Source: Bacteroidales bacterium (GTDB lineage Bacteria; Bacteroidota; Bacteroidia; Bacteroidales; P3). Taken from it: a DNA stretch of 64,000 nt. The DNA is taken from positions 1 through 64,000 of the forward strand of contig JAFVCA010000038.1 in NCBI GenBank assembly GCA_017479705.1. The letters run 5' to 3'. The notes under the pieces are model-generated. The model had not been told where the DNA came from. It was given only the letters and a program-made list of their open reading frames with translations, and did not search any database. The first letter of the stretch is position 1. Each line of letters opens with the position of its first letter. The position numbers were made by a program, and so were the translations under genes. This document shows, in pieces, positions 8,581 to 18,079 of this stretch.

Positions 8581-9936
8581 TTACATGGTAATGCCGGAGA
8601 CGAAGACAACAAGCAGGGCCAAGGGAGCGACATAGCGGGCAATGAAGCGGAAGAGGCCGTAGAAGCGGATGCTGAGAGTGCCGTGGTTGGAGAGTTCGTC
8701 GCGGACGTCGGCATCGGGCATCACCCATCCGAGGAAGATGATGGTGCCGAGAGCACAGATGGGCGGGAGGTAGATGCTGTTGACCCCGTCGATAAAATCG
8801 AAGAGGGTGAGACCGGCAATCTTGATGTGGGAGAGGGTGCCGAAGGAGAGGGAGAAGACCACGCCCAGGGCTGTGGTGAGGAGGAAGAAGAGCAGCGCAC
8901 CGACATAACGGCGGGAGCGGGTGTGCTCGGAGAAGGTGGCTGTGAGGGCCTCAAGGAGAGAGATGGCACTGGTGAGGGCCGCCACGGTGAGAAGCACGAA
9001 GAAGATGACCGAAAAGACGATGCCGGCGGTACCCATGGTGTTGAAGACATTGGGCAGCACACAGAAGACAAGCCCCGGACCGCCCGCAGGGTCGAAGCCA
9101 CAGCTGAAAACGGCGGGGAAGATGGCGACGCCGGCAAGGATGGCGATGAGGGTGTCGCAGACGGTAATCCACATGGCCGTGGAGAAGATATTCTCATTGA
9201 CGGGAACATAGGAGCCGTAGACAAGCATTACACCCATGCCCACGCTGAGGGAGAAGAGAGCCTGGCCCAGGGCGGCAAGGATGCCCTCGCCGGTGAGTTT
9301 GGAGAAGTCGGGCGAGAAAAGATATTCAACCCCTTTGGCAGCTCCGGGAAGGGTGAGGCTGCGCACACAAAGGATGAGTATCAACACCACAAGGACGGGC
9401 ATGAGGACTTTGGAAAAGGTCTCGATGCCTTTCTGCACCCCGCAGAGAATGATGACAAGGACGAGGACGGAGAAAATCACCAGAAAGAGGGCGGGACGCC
9501 AAGGATGGGAGGAGAATTGGGCGAAATAGTCGGAGATGGGCGCCGCACTGGTGCCTAACGAAGCCAGGGTGCCGGTGATGGAGTCCCAGACATAGCTCGT
9601 AGTCCAGCCGGAAAGGACAAGATACTGCGACAGGATGAAGAAACTGGTGACGATGCCCAGCAGACCGAGGAGACCCCAGGCTTTGTGGCGCGGAGCAAGG
9701 GTCTGGAAGGCCTTGACGGGGGTATGCTGAGCACGGCGGCCAATGATGAACTCGGACATCATCAGCACGGAGCCGATGAGGAAGACGAAGCAGCAGTAGA
9801 CAAGCAGGAAGGCTCCGCCACCATATTTGCCACAGGTGTAGGGGAAACGCCATATATTGCCAAGACCCACGGCCGAACCCACGGCGGCCATGATGGCTCC
9901 AAGACTGGAGGAGAAGGATTTTTGTTGTGTGCTCAT
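8581..9936 (-). CDS. Neurotransmitter:sodium symporter (NSS) family transporter
   Basis: 451 residues. The N-terminus contains the NSS/LeuT signature around SAVGLGNIWRFPY, which forms TM1 with the sodium and substrate sites. Helices continue to about residue 450 with roughly 11-12 membrane segments. Bacterial members take up amino acids with sodium. It lies 11 bp downstream of ruvC and 9 bp upstream of the transglutaminase-like lipoprotein gene, so it is probably co-transcribed with both. Substrate not determinable. Confidence 0.93.
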   Translation of the reverse strand: MSTQQKSFSSSLGAIMAAVGSAVGLGNIWRFPYTCGKYGGGAFLLVYCCFVFLIGSVLMMSEFIIGRRAQHTPVKAFQTLAPRHKAWGLLGLLGIVTSFFILSQYLVLSGWTTSYVWDSITGTLASLGTSAAPISDYFAQFSSHPWRPALFLVIFSVLVLVIILCGVQKGIETFSKVLMPVLVVLILILCVRSLTLPGAAKGVEYLFSPDFSKLTGEGILAALGQALFSLSVGMGVMLVYGSYVPVNENIFSTAMWITVCDTLIAILAGVAIFPAVFSCGFDPAGGPGLVFCVLPNVFNTMGTAGIVFSVIFFVLLTVAALTSAISLLEALTATFSEHTRSRRYVGALLFFLLTTALGVVFSLSFGTLSHIKIAGLTLFDFIDGVNSIYLPPICALGTIIFLGWVMPDADVRDELSNHGTLSIRFYGLFRFIARYVAPLALLVVFVSGITM

Positions 9937-9947
9937 GATAATGGATT

Positions 9948-10526
9948 TTAATTGTTGACAAGTTCAGGATTTTGCATGACGAAATCGGACCATTGCTGCT
10001 TGCGCGACTTGTGGCCAGCCGAGTGCTTGAGCTCGCGGCGGATGTCGCCCAAGGGGTCGGTGAGTTCAAGGTGGCAGGTGTAGGCCACGGCGAGGGCATC
10101 GGAAGCATCGAGGTACTGAGGCAGGTTGTTGAACCCAAAGATGGATTGCAACATGGCGGCCACCTGCTCCTTGGCGGCATTGCCGCTGCCGGTGACGCGC
10201 TGTTTGACGGCTGAGGGTTCATACTCGGTGTAGGAAAGGTCGCGGCTGATGGCAGCTCCGATGGCCACACCCTGGGCCTTGCCGAGTTTGAGCATGGACT
10301 GCACATTCTTGCCGGCAAAAGGGGCCTCGATGGCCAGATGGTCGGGGTGGTAGGAGTCTATGATGCGCTGGGTGGTGTCGAAGATTTTGCGGATGCGGAG
10401 ATGGAAGTCGGCAATTTTGCGCAGATAAAGCACATCCATGACCACCAAGCGGGGTTTGGAACCGTCGGTGTCGAGGAGGCTATATCCCAATATCTGTGTG
10501 CCAGGGTCTATACCGAGTATCAGCAT
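9948..10526 (-). CDS. ruvC: Holliday junction resolvase RuvC
   Basis: 192 residues, the usual RuvC length. It cleaves Holliday junctions with RuvAB. The acidic residues are visible: D7 in GIDPGT, E67 in AIEAPF, and the Asp pair in YLDASDALAVAY. The start is set at the ATG at 10526, immediately before LILGIDPGT. An upstream in-frame ATG at 10574 lies inside the divergent promoter and adds a Lys/Cys-rich tail not found in RuvC. First gene of a three-gene minus-strand unit. Confidence 0.95.
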   Translation of the reverse strand: MLILGIDPGTQILGYSLLDTDGSKPRLVVMDVLYLRKIADFHLRIRKIFDTTQRIIDSYHPDHLAIEAPFAGKNVQSMLKLGKAQGVAIGAAISRDLSYTEYEPSAVKQRVTGSGNAAKEQVAAMLQSIFGFNNLPQYLDASDALAVAYTCHLELTDPLGDIRRELKHSAGHKSRKQQWSDFVMQNPELVNN

Positions 10527-10541
10527 TGAACAATATTTTTT

Positions 10542-10572
10542 GCAAAGATACAATTTTTTTTTGTATCTTTGC
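10542..10572. promoter_or_regulatory. Palindromic bidirectional promoter (ruvC / kce)
   Basis: GCAAAGATACAA (10542-10553) and TTGTATCTTTGC (10561-10572) are perfect 12-bp inverted arms around seven T residues. Each arm is a TATCTTTG -7 element firing outward, one to ruvC and one to the cleavage enzyme gene. Confidence 0.75.
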
Positions 10573-10616
10573 ATTTTAAACCCAAATAGTAATAATTATT
10601 TAAATACAACAATACC

Positions 10617-11447
10617 ATGGATAAACTGATTATCACTGCCGCTATCTGCGGTGCAGAAGTTACAAAAGAGCAGAATCCCGCCGTGCCTTACACTGTCGAG
10701 GAGATTGTTCGCGAAGCCAAGTCGGCCGTCGACGCCGGAGCTGCCATCGTCCACCTCCACGTGCGTTTTGACGACGGTACCCCCACACAGAGCCGTGAGC
10801 GTTTCCAAGAGTGCGAAGAGGCCATCTACAAGGAGTGCCCGAATGTCATCCTGATTCCCTCGACCGGCGGTGCCGTCGGCATGTCGCCCGAAGAGCGCCT
10901 GCAAAGCACGGACACCACTCCCCTGCCGGAGATGGCCACTCTGGACTGCGGAACCTGCAACTTCGGCGACGAGATTTTCGACAACACCATGCCCACCATG
11001 CGTGCCTTCGGCAAGCGCATGATGGAGCGCGGCATCAAACCCGAATACGAATGCTTTGAGATGGGGCACCTCGACACCATCCTGAACATGGCCCGCAAAG
11101 GCCAGGTGCCCGGCGCACCCATGCAGTTCAACTTTGTTCTCGGCGTGCCTGGCTGCACCCCCGCCACCGTCGACAACCTCTGCTGGCTGGTGAAGAACAT
11201 CCCCGCCGGCAGCACCTGGACCGCCACCGGCATTGGCCGCTACGCCTTCCAGCTGGCAGCCCCCGCCATCGTGATGGGCGGCAATGTGCGTGTGGGTTTC
11301 GAGGACAACCTCTATCTGGAACGCGGCGTGCTGGCCAAGAGCAACGGCGAACTGGTGGACAAGGTGGTCCGCATGGCCAAACTCCTGGGCCGCGAAGTGG
11401 CCAACAGCGACGAAGCCCGCGAGATCCTCGGCCTGAAAGGTCGCTAA
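10617..11447 (+). CDS. kce: 3-keto-5-aminohexanoate cleavage enzyme family (BKACE/DUF849)
   Basis: 276 residues spanning the whole BKACE TIM barrel. Visible features are the metal-binding pair HLHVR (about 46-50), PSTGGAVGMSPEERL, the central FEMGHL and the C-terminal VRVGFEDNLYL, whose Glu is a zinc ligand in the family. In lysine fermentation Kce condenses 3-keto-5-aminohexanoate with acetyl-CoA to give acetoacetate and aminobutyryl-CoA. None of the other lysine-fermentation genes are in the window, and many BKACE members use other beta-keto acids, so the exact substrate is uncertain. It has its own promoter and terminator. Confidence 0.85.
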   Translation: MDKLIITAAICGAEVTKEQNPAVPYTVEEIVREAKSAVDAGAAIVHLHVRFDDGTPTQSRERFQECEEAIYKECPNVILIPSTGGAVGMSPEERLQSTDTTPLPEMATLDCGTCNFGDEIFDNTMPTMRAFGKRMMERGIKPEYECFEMGHLDTILNMARKGQVPGAPMQFNFVLGVPGCTPATVDNLCWLVKNIPAGSTWTATGIGRYAFQLAAPAIVMGGNVRVGFEDNLYLERGVLAKSNGELVDKVVRMAKLLGREVANSDEAREILGLKGR

Positions 11448-11463
11448 ACCATATCAACAATCC

Positions 11464-11495
11464 AAAAGAGGCGTGCCCTAAGGCACGTCTCTTTT
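11464..11495 (+). terminator. Rho-independent terminator
   Basis: AAAAGAGGCGTGCC pairs with GGCACGTCTCTTTT (one G-T pair) over a 4-base loop. Confidence 0.85.
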
Positions 11496-11530
11496 GTAAA
11501 AAACAATTATCTTTTAGTACTTAATATCCT

Positions 11531-13867
11531 ATGAAACGTTTTCTTACAGCCATAGCCGTCCTGGTTATGGGCTTTGCCGTAATGGCCCAGAACGCCACAA
11601 CCGTCGAACAAATGCAGAAAGAGTGGCGTTTGACAAAACAAAAGCGAGACTACTCAAAAGAATACCTCAACAGCAAAATACCTCTTGCCTCCGCCACCGC
11701 CGAGGTGAAAGGCAATGCCGCCAAAGAGCTGCCCTACGACCGCATCTGGTTCCCCGGAGAGTGGGAAGAGGTGCGTGCCGTGGTGGTGACGCCATACTAC
11801 ACCTATATGCCTGACACCAATCTGGGCTCAGGCTACTATGCCGCCGACCCATTGTTTACAGGCATTGCCGAATACTTCCGCTACAACCGCACTGCCGGCT
11901 GGGAAAGTATGCATCTCTATGGCCCTTATTACGGCGTAATGGACACCAACTCAACCATGGGCAGGGTGTTCTTCTACCTCATGGACGGCATCCAGAAAGG
12001 CCATGCCGAAGCATGGGTCCGCGTGGAGCAGGCCTCCGACACCGCCAAGGTGCTGCGCACGCTGACACGGATGAATCTCCTCCATAACAATGTCCGATTC
12101 ATCATCGGGCCGGGCAACGCCTTCTGGTACCGCGACTGCGGTCCCATCTGCTTCTATTACGGCGACCAAGACAGCGTGGCCATGATGGACTTTGAATACT
12201 CTCCCGGACGCGCCCTCGACGATTCCCTGCCCTCACTCATCCGCCAGCAGATGGGCATCCCCAACTACATCAACACCTTTGAATGGGAAGGCGGCAACTG
12301 CCTGGTAGACGGCGTCGGCAGCCTGTTCACCAGCGATGCTGTCTACTCCACCAATGGCGACATCTACGGCCAGCTCATCTGGAACGGCCGAGACATAAAC
12401 TCCATGGAATATATCAATAAGACCCCTCTCAGCCCTTCCAGATGCCGCGAGGCCTTGCGGAGCCTCGTCGGCCAGCGTGAGACCCACATCATGCCCGCCT
12501 ACGAACACGATGGAGGCACTGGCCACATCGACCTCTACGCCGACATGTGGGAAGAGAACGGCTTCGTCTTCTCCGTCATGCCCGACAACTACCGCTACTG
12601 GGAGGACTACCAGACCGGGGCCCGCAACATCGACTCCCTCTGCTCCTACACCTCCTTCTTCAATCGTCCTTACTACAAATCCACCATCCCCTTCCCCAAG
12701 AATAACTATGGAAACAACTTCAGCAGCGAGGACGACTACGGCCTCAACTACACCCGCACCTATAGCAACCACACCTTCGTCAACGACCTCATCCTCCAGC
12801 CCTGCTTCTCCACCGTCACCAACGGGATCCCCACTGCCGAATGGGACCGCAAGAACATTGACTCTTTGAGCAAGGCCTATCCCGGCTACACCATCTACCC
12901 TGTCGACGTGCGCGATTTCGACGGCTCCGGCGGTGCCATCCACTGTGTCACCAAGCAGATTCCTGCCGACAACCCCGTGCGCATCATCCACAAAAGCATC
13001 GTCGGGTGTGCCAATGCCATCCAGGACTCCATGCCCGTCAGCGCCATCATCACCAACCGCAGTGGCATCGCACATGCCGAATGCATCTACCGCATTGCCG
13101 GCAGCGAGTGGCAGACCCTCAACCTCAAAGCCAACGGCAACCGCTACTACGGCTTCATGCCCCGCCCGCAAAGCACCTTTATGCGCGACGTTGTCAACAC
13201 CGTGCCACACATCACCATCACCGACAGCATCGCTGTGATAGACAGCACCCTCAACGCCGACTCCACAGCCTACATCGTTGACACCACCTACACCTTCGTC
13301 TACGACACCACCTACACCTACGACACCGTCCCCACACTGGTGGACACCGTCGTGAAGGTAGAATACTACCTCTCCGCCACTTCCAACAACGGCAAGACCA
13401 TCACCAAGCCCATGACCGCCCACCAAGCGGGCTACTTCAGCTACTACTACACCGGCCAGCTTGACACCGTTGCCCTCATAGACAGCACCCTCTACGACTT
13501 CGACACCATGCCCCTTCCTGCCACTGACATCACCTTCCTCTTCGATGCCACACGCACCACACCCGACACCGTCGAGCCCCACCTCACCGGCATAGACTGC
13601 CCCGGCGACAACGGTGAATCCCTCTTTGGCCAGTTCTACCCCAACCCCTCATCCACACAGGCCAACATCGACATTGACCTTGCCGACGGCGGCACCTACC
13701 GTGTCACCATCTTCGACAACCTTGGACGCACCGTCCACAACTGCACACTCCAGACCGCTGGCAAAATCGTCTTCTCCCTCCGCACCGACCGTCTCTCTCC
13801 GGGCAGCTACACCGTCCTTTTCAACAATGGGACACACGCAATAACCCGCAGACTGATAGTACAATAA
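11531..13867 (+). CDS. Secreted agmatine deiminase/peptidylarginine deiminase-like protein with T9SS type A sorting domain
   Basis: 778 residues. Signal peptide (about 1-19, ending VMAQ), a guanidino-group-modifying domain at about 60-480, a Thr/Asp-rich linker or Ig-like region at about 490-690, and a T9SS type A sorting domain at about 700-778 (YPNPSSTQANIDI at its start). Catalytic residues of the family are in place: D202 in WYRDCGP, H332 and D334 in GTGHIDLY, C472 in GAIHCVT. This is the layout of Porphyromonas gingivalis peptidylarginine deiminase, which citrullinates exported proteins. A free agmatine/arginine deiminase role is the alternative. It would act on the cell surface or outside the cell. 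Confidence 0.82.
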   Translation: MKRFLTAIAVLVMGFAVMAQNATTVEQMQKEWRLTKQKRDYSKEYLNSKIPLASATAEVKGNAAKELPYDRIWFPGEWEEVRAVVVTPYYTYMPDTNLGSGYYAADPLFTGIAEYFRYNRTAGWESMHLYGPYYGVMDTNSTMGRVFFYLMDGIQKGHAEAWVRVEQASDTAKVLRTLTRMNLLHNNVRFIIGPGNAFWYRDCGPICFYYGDQDSVAMMDFEYSPGRALDDSLPSLIRQQMGIPNYINTFEWEGGNCLVDGVGSLFTSDAVYSTNGDIYGQLIWNGRDINSMEYINKTPLSPSRCREALRSLVGQRETHIMPAYEHDGGTGHIDLYADMWEENGFVFSVMPDNYRYWEDYQTGARNIDSLCSYTSFFNRPYYKSTIPFPKNNYGNNFSSEDDYGLNYTRTYSNHTFVNDLILQPCFSTVTNGIPTAEWDRKNIDSLSKAYPGYTIYPVDVRDFDGSGGAIHCVTKQIPADNPVRIIHKSIVGCANAIQDSMPVSAIITNRSGIAHAECIYRIAGSEWQTLNLKANGNRYYGFMPRPQSTFMRDVVNTVPHITITDSIAVIDSTLNADSTAYIVDTTYTFVYDTTYTYDTVPTLVDTVVKVEYYLSATSNNGKTITKPMTAHQAGYFSYYYTGQLDTVALIDSTLYDFDTMPLPATDITFLFDATRTTPDTVEPHLTGIDCPGDNGESLFGQFYPNPSSTQANIDIDLADGGTYRVTIFDNLGRTVHNCTLQTAGKIVFSLRTDRLSPGSYTVLFNNGTHAITRRLIVQ

Positions 13868-13889
13868 TTCTCTTACTATCCACCGTTCC

Positions 13890-13927
13890 AAGCCGTGCAA
13901 ACGGAGGGTTTGCACGGCTTCGTTTTT
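13890..13927 (+). terminator. Rho-independent terminator
   Basis: AAGCCGTGCAAA (13890-13901) pairs perfectly with TTTGCACGGCTT (13909-13920), then CGTTTTT. Confidence 0.88.
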
Positions 13928-14011
13928 GTCCGATTCCTCCACCGACCCCGCCCGGTAAAAAACAACAACAAAAAATCTGCTTAAAATCCATGTAGATTTA
14001 AAAAAAAAACG

Positions 14012-14019
14012 TATCTTTG
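14012..14019 (+). promoter_or_regulatory. Promoter -7 element for the YDG-repeat protein
   Basis: TATCTTTG after an A run, 55 bp before the ATG at 14074. Confidence 0.65.
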
Positions 14020-14073
14020 CATTGTGCAAACAATCTGCACTTGTAATAGCAACAATAATTAATACAATACATT

Positions 14074-16026
14074 ATGACAAAGTATCACATTTTTTCGGCA
14101 TCTTCTGCCAAGAAACAGGCACTTTCATTCCTCTGCATGATGTGCCTTGTTGCATCATCGTTGTGGGCCCAATCCACCCAACTGACGATCAGCAACGACG
14201 ATCCCACCCAAATTGTTACCACCAAAGTGTATGACGGAACCACCAGCGCCCAAATCTCCCATACCGGCGCCCTCGTTGGTGTTGACACCAACCACAGCAA
14301 CGTGGTCATCAACGCCCATGCCGAGTACATCACTGCCGGCGTCGGCGGCATCAAACCCGTTGTCATCTCCTACACCCTTGGCGGCACAGACTCCATCTAC
14401 TATATCGCTCCCCAGAACGACACCCTCTTCGCTGCCATCACCCCCAAGCCGCTGACCATCACCGGCACCGTCATCGACACCACCAAGGTCTACACCGGCA
14501 GCACCTATGCCACCAACCTCATCACCGCCGTTGGCACCCTCAACGGTGTCATCGAGGGCGAAAACATCTCCCCCTCTGCCGTTGCCTACTTTGAAGACCC
14601 CAACGTCGGCAATGAAAAGAACGTCATCGTTCACTACACCCTCTATGGCACCGACAACGCCAACAACTACCTTGCCCCTGCCGACATCATTCTCACTGCC
14701 GACATCACACCTCTCCAGCTCTATGCCCCCATGGTCATCATCCAGAGCGACAAAACCTATGACGGCACCATCATCTGCAACATCGCCGCCACTGGCGAAC
14801 TCCTCGGAGTCGTCGCCGGCGACACTGTCAACTACCGTGCCACCGCCTCCTTCAACGACCCCAACGTCGGCGCCGACAAGCCCGTCAGCGTCTACTCCTA
14901 CCTCTATGGTCCCCAGAACCGCAACTATACCGTGGTCGACACCAGCACCCGCATCTACACCTCCAACATCCACCCCTTGAAACTCACCTATGAGAGCGGC
15001 GTAGTCCAGCTCGTCAAAGAATATGACGGCACCACCGATGCCATCGTCCTCGTCGATGCCATACCCACCAACGTCGTCAACAACGACAACGTCACCCTCG
15101 TCTCCCGTGCCAACTACGACACCCCCGACGCCGGCGACAACAAGACCATCACCTTCGCCTTCCAGATCGAAAACGACCCCAACAACAACTATCTTGCCCC
15201 TGACTTCTACGTCTACTCCACCGCTGGCAAAATCATCATGCCCACCATCATCGACACCACCTTCGGCAACCACGGCTTCCTCATTGCCACCACACACCTC
15301 TGCCCCGGCTCCCAATTCAACGGTTCCTTCACCCTCACCCAAGGCACTCCCACCTACTACACCCTCACCTTCGACGACAACGCCATTGCACAGGGCTTCC
15401 AGAACGGCACCTCCTTCATCGTTCTCCCCGATGGCTCCAACACCGTCAACATCACCTTCGACATCCCCGTCAACTGCGCTCCCGGCTCCTATGCCCTCCG
15501 CATCGCCATCGGCAATGAAGTCATGAAAGAAGTCTACTTCAACACCATCATCAAAGTCAGCCTCTCCAGCGACTACCTCGTCCGTGCCTTCAACGACGTT
15601 GTCAGCGTCGACAACCGCGACAACCTCTTCAACACCTACCAGTGGTACCTGAACGACAACCCCATCGAGGGCGCCACCAAACCCTACTACCAGGACCCCC
15701 GCGGCTACCTCAACGGCAGCTACTCCCTCCTCGTCAACAAAGGCACACCCTCCGAGCAGTTCATCTGCCCCATCACCTTCGCCGATGAACCCGTAGCCAC
15801 CAAGAGCATCACCACCTTCCCCAACCCCGTTGTCAACACCGCCAAGGTCAAGCTCAACGGCTTCGGCACCGAGGAACACCTCCTCACCGTCTACAACAGC
15901 TACGGCGCCGCCGTGGTCCGCACCACCTTCAACGGCTACGAGTATGAAATCGACATGACCAACATGCCTCAAGGCACCTATATGATCAACGTCGATGGTT
16001 TCACCGCTAAAACCGTCAAACTCTAA
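14074..16026 (+). CDS. YDG-repeat surface protein with T9SS type A sorting domain
   Basis: 650 residues. Signal peptide ending near residue 33 (SLWAQ). At least four YDG/MBG-like repeats of about 75-80 residues follow, each opening with a variant of K-x-Y-D-G-T (KVYDGTT, KVYTGST, KTYDGT, KEYDGTT). A beta-rich segment leads to a C-terminal T9SS type A domain starting near TTFPNPVVNTAKV and ending AKTVKL. YDG domains are found in large extracellular adhesin-like proteins. A surface structural or adhesive role is inferred; no enzyme motif is present. Codon use is strongly C-rich at third positions, so the antisense strand has a long spurious open frame. Confidence 0.85.
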   Translation: MTKYHIFSASSAKKQALSFLCMMCLVASSLWAQSTQLTISNDDPTQIVTTKVYDGTTSAQISHTGALVGVDTNHSNVVINAHAEYITAGVGGIKPVVISYTLGGTDSIYYIAPQNDTLFAAITPKPLTITGTVIDTTKVYTGSTYATNLITAVGTLNGVIEGENISPSAVAYFEDPNVGNEKNVIVHYTLYGTDNANNYLAPADIILTADITPLQLYAPMVIIQSDKTYDGTIICNIAATGELLGVVAGDTVNYRATASFNDPNVGADKPVSVYSYLYGPQNRNYTVVDTSTRIYTSNIHPLKLTYESGVVQLVKEYDGTTDAIVLVDAIPTNVVNNDNVTLVSRANYDTPDAGDNKTITFAFQIENDPNNNYLAPDFYVYSTAGKIIMPTIIDTTFGNHGFLIATTHLCPGSQFNGSFTLTQGTPTYYTLTFDDNAIAQGFQNGTSFIVLPDGSNTVNITFDIPVNCAPGSYALRIAIGNEVMKEVYFNTIIKVSLSSDYLVRAFNDVVSVDNRDNLFNTYQWYLNDNPIEGATKPYYQDPRGYLNGSYSLLVNKGTPSEQFICPITFADEPVATKSITTFPNPVVNTAKVKLNGFGTEEHLLTVYNSYGAAVVRTTFNGYEYEIDMTNMPQGTYMINVDGFTAKTVKL

Positions 16027-16134
16027 GCGGAAACCCTCCGCTAACATAAAGCGAACGCGAACAACACCCACCGGCAACCAGCTGCGGACCTTTCGCGAAC
16101 GCGCATATTAATTCTTAATTCTAAAGTAATAATT

Positions 16135-17742
16135 ATGAAGAAATTTATCATAGCAATCATGCTTCTGACGGCCACCACAGCCGTCTCGGCCCAAATGGTC
16201 GACCACAACAACAACCTCCAGCTCTATCTTGGCGGAGGCGTCAACACCATGCTCTACAAACCCGTCGACGGCACCTATCACATCGGCTTCGGCGGCATTG
16301 CCGGCATACAATATCAATACATGTTCAACCACCACTGGGGACTCGGCCTTGGCATCGAAGCCAGCACCCTTGCCAGCTCCGCCAAGTACAACTACACCAT
16401 CGTCGAAAATGGCATCATGCTCCCCGGCGCCGTCTATGCAGCCGACGTCTCCACCAACCTCTTCGACCTCCGCGAAGCCCAGCAGGCCGTCTTCTTCAGC
16501 GTGCCCTTAGAACTCCTCTTCCGTGCCCCCATGGGGCCCAAGAGCTCCTTCCAGATGGGCCTCGGCGCCGCCCTCGACCTTCCCCGCTTTGGCACCTACA
16601 AAGTGACTGAAGGCAACTACAGCCGCTCCGCCTACATGCCCCGCACCAACGTCACCTACGACGACATGCCCGCTCACAACCTCGGCAAATACTCCTCCGA
16701 CAAATACAAAGGCGACCTCCGCCTTGCCAACATCACCTGGAGCGCCGTCTGCGACCTCGGTTTCGACATCAACTGCTCCGACGCCCTCGGCATCTACCTC
16801 GGCATCTACGGCAAATACGGTTTCAACAACATCAACACCACTGCCGACAACCAAGCCATGCAGCTCACCTACAACTCCGTCTACAACAACACCTTCACCA
16901 CCGACCGCGTCAAAAACGTCAACCCCCTCGAAGCCGGTATCAAAATCGCCCTCCGCATAGGCATGGGCCGCAACGTTGACTGGCGCGAAATCCGCGCCGC
17001 CGAAGAGGCCGCCGCCGCTCAGGCCGAGGCCGAACGTCTGGCCGCCGAGGCTCAGGCCGAAGCCGAACGCAAAGCCGCCGAAGAACGCGCCATAGCCGAA
17101 GCCATCGCCAAGGAGAAAGCCGAAGCCGAAGCCCGCGCACAGGCCGTTGCCGACTCCATAGCCCGCGTCCACGCCGCCGAGCGCGCCAAAGCCGAAGCCC
17201 AAGCCAAAGAGCAGGCCGAAGCCCTTGCCAAAGCCCAAGCCGAGAAAGACTCCTTAGCCCGCGCCAAAGCCGAAGCCGAAGCCCGTCTCAAAGCCGAAGC
17301 TGAAGCCCGCGCCGCTGCCGAAGCCCGCGCCAAAGCCGAGGCCGAAGCCCGCGAGCGCGCCCGTGCCGAACAGCGCGTGCGCGAAGAAGCCGCCTTCGTG
17401 GCCGGCTACAAGGACATCGCCTACTTCGAAACCGCCAAGGACATGCCCATCTTCGGACAGCTGAACGAGGACTCCTGGACCAACCTCAAAAACATCATGG
17501 ACAAGAACCCCGATGTCAAAGTGACCATCACCGGCCATACCGACAACGTGGGCAGCGACGCCTCCAACATGAAGCTCTCACAAAACCGCGCCAACAACAT
17601 CAAGAAGATGCTTGTTGAAAAAGGCATTCCCGCCAACCGCATCACTGCCATCGGCAAGGGCGAGACCGAACCCGCCGAGAGCAACGCCACCCCCGAAGGC
17701 CGCGCCAAGAACCGCCGCATCGAAATCACCATCGGCAAGTAA
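16135..17742 (+). CDS. OmpA-family protein with N-terminal barrel and long Ala/Glu helical linker
   Basis: 535 residues. Signal peptide of about 19 residues, an N-terminal outer-membrane barrel-like region to about residue 280, and a roughly 130-residue Ala/Glu/Lys/Arg-rich segment (about 285-420) predicted to be a long helix or coiled coil built of repeated AEAxAKAEAEA-type units. It ends with an OmpA C-terminal peptidoglycan-binding domain (ITGHTDNVGSDASNMKLSQN, then RAKNRRIEI). It should tether the outer membrane to peptidoglycan. It lies 108 bp after the YDG protein gene in the same direction and ends in a strong terminator. Confidence 0.9.
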   Translation: MKKFIIAIMLLTATTAVSAQMVDHNNNLQLYLGGGVNTMLYKPVDGTYHIGFGGIAGIQYQYMFNHHWGLGLGIEASTLASSAKYNYTIVENGIMLPGAVYAADVSTNLFDLREAQQAVFFSVPLELLFRAPMGPKSSFQMGLGAALDLPRFGTYKVTEGNYSRSAYMPRTNVTYDDMPAHNLGKYSSDKYKGDLRLANITWSAVCDLGFDINCSDALGIYLGIYGKYGFNNINTTADNQAMQLTYNSVYNNTFTTDRVKNVNPLEAGIKIALRIGMGRNVDWREIRAAEEAAAAQAEAERLAAEAQAEAERKAAEERAIAEAIAKEKAEAEARAQAVADSIARVHAAERAKAEAQAKEQAEALAKAQAEKDSLARAKAEAEARLKAEAEARAAAEARAKAEAEARERARAEQRVREEAAFVAGYKDIAYFETAKDMPIFGQLNEDSWTNLKNIMDKNPDVKVTITGHTDNVGSDASNMKLSQNRANNIKKMLVEKGIPANRITAIGKGETEPAESNATPEGRAKNRRIEITIGK

Positions 17743-17778
17743 CCCGCCTGCCGCGCGGCACCACGTCGCATAACCCTC

Positions 17779-17809
17779 AGAGACCGCCCCCGTGGCGGTC
17801 TCTTTTTTT
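17779..17809 (+). terminator. Rho-independent terminator
   Basis: AGAGACCGCC (17779-17788) pairs perfectly with GGCGGTCTCT (17794-17803), then a run of T. Confidence 0.92.
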
Positions 17810-18079
17810 GTCCCCGCAGCAAAGCTTCTGCACAACCCTATCCTCGCCCCTTGCCGACCGTTTGTCCATTACATGGCAAAGCATTCCCCCTTCGAAAAAA
17901 GGAAAAGAATAAGAGAAGAATTAGAGCAGTGAGGAATACGGACCGAACCGAGAGCAACGGAACAACACCCAAGCGACGCTACCCCAAAGGGGGAGGCGCT
18001 GGCAATTCTATAAATCACCTCGTAGAGGTGAGAGCATCCATAACACCGTACAAGCAATATACGGTATCGCGACCGAATG
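17810..18079. other. Intergenic region before the direct repeat
   Basis: 270 bp with no recognisable gene. It contains short palindromic stretches such as CTACCCCAAAGGGGGAGGC and ACCTCGTAGAGGT, similar in style to the other dispersed palindromes in this window. Confidence 0.5.

Noticed and set aside
10527..10574. Longer RuvC start at 10574
   Set aside because: It overlaps the palindromic promoter and adds a Lys-rich, non-family tail.
12233..13582. A 449-codon minus-strand frame opposite the deiminase gene
   Set aside because: Same artefact: low-complexity antisense of a gene whose catalytic residues are intact.
14155..16077. A 640-codon open frame on the minus strand opposite the YDG-repeat gene
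   Set aside because: It is antisense to a clear signal-peptide, YDG-repeat, T9SS protein. Its composition (Val/Gly/Asp-rich) results from the C-rich third codon positions of the real gene, and it has no family features.
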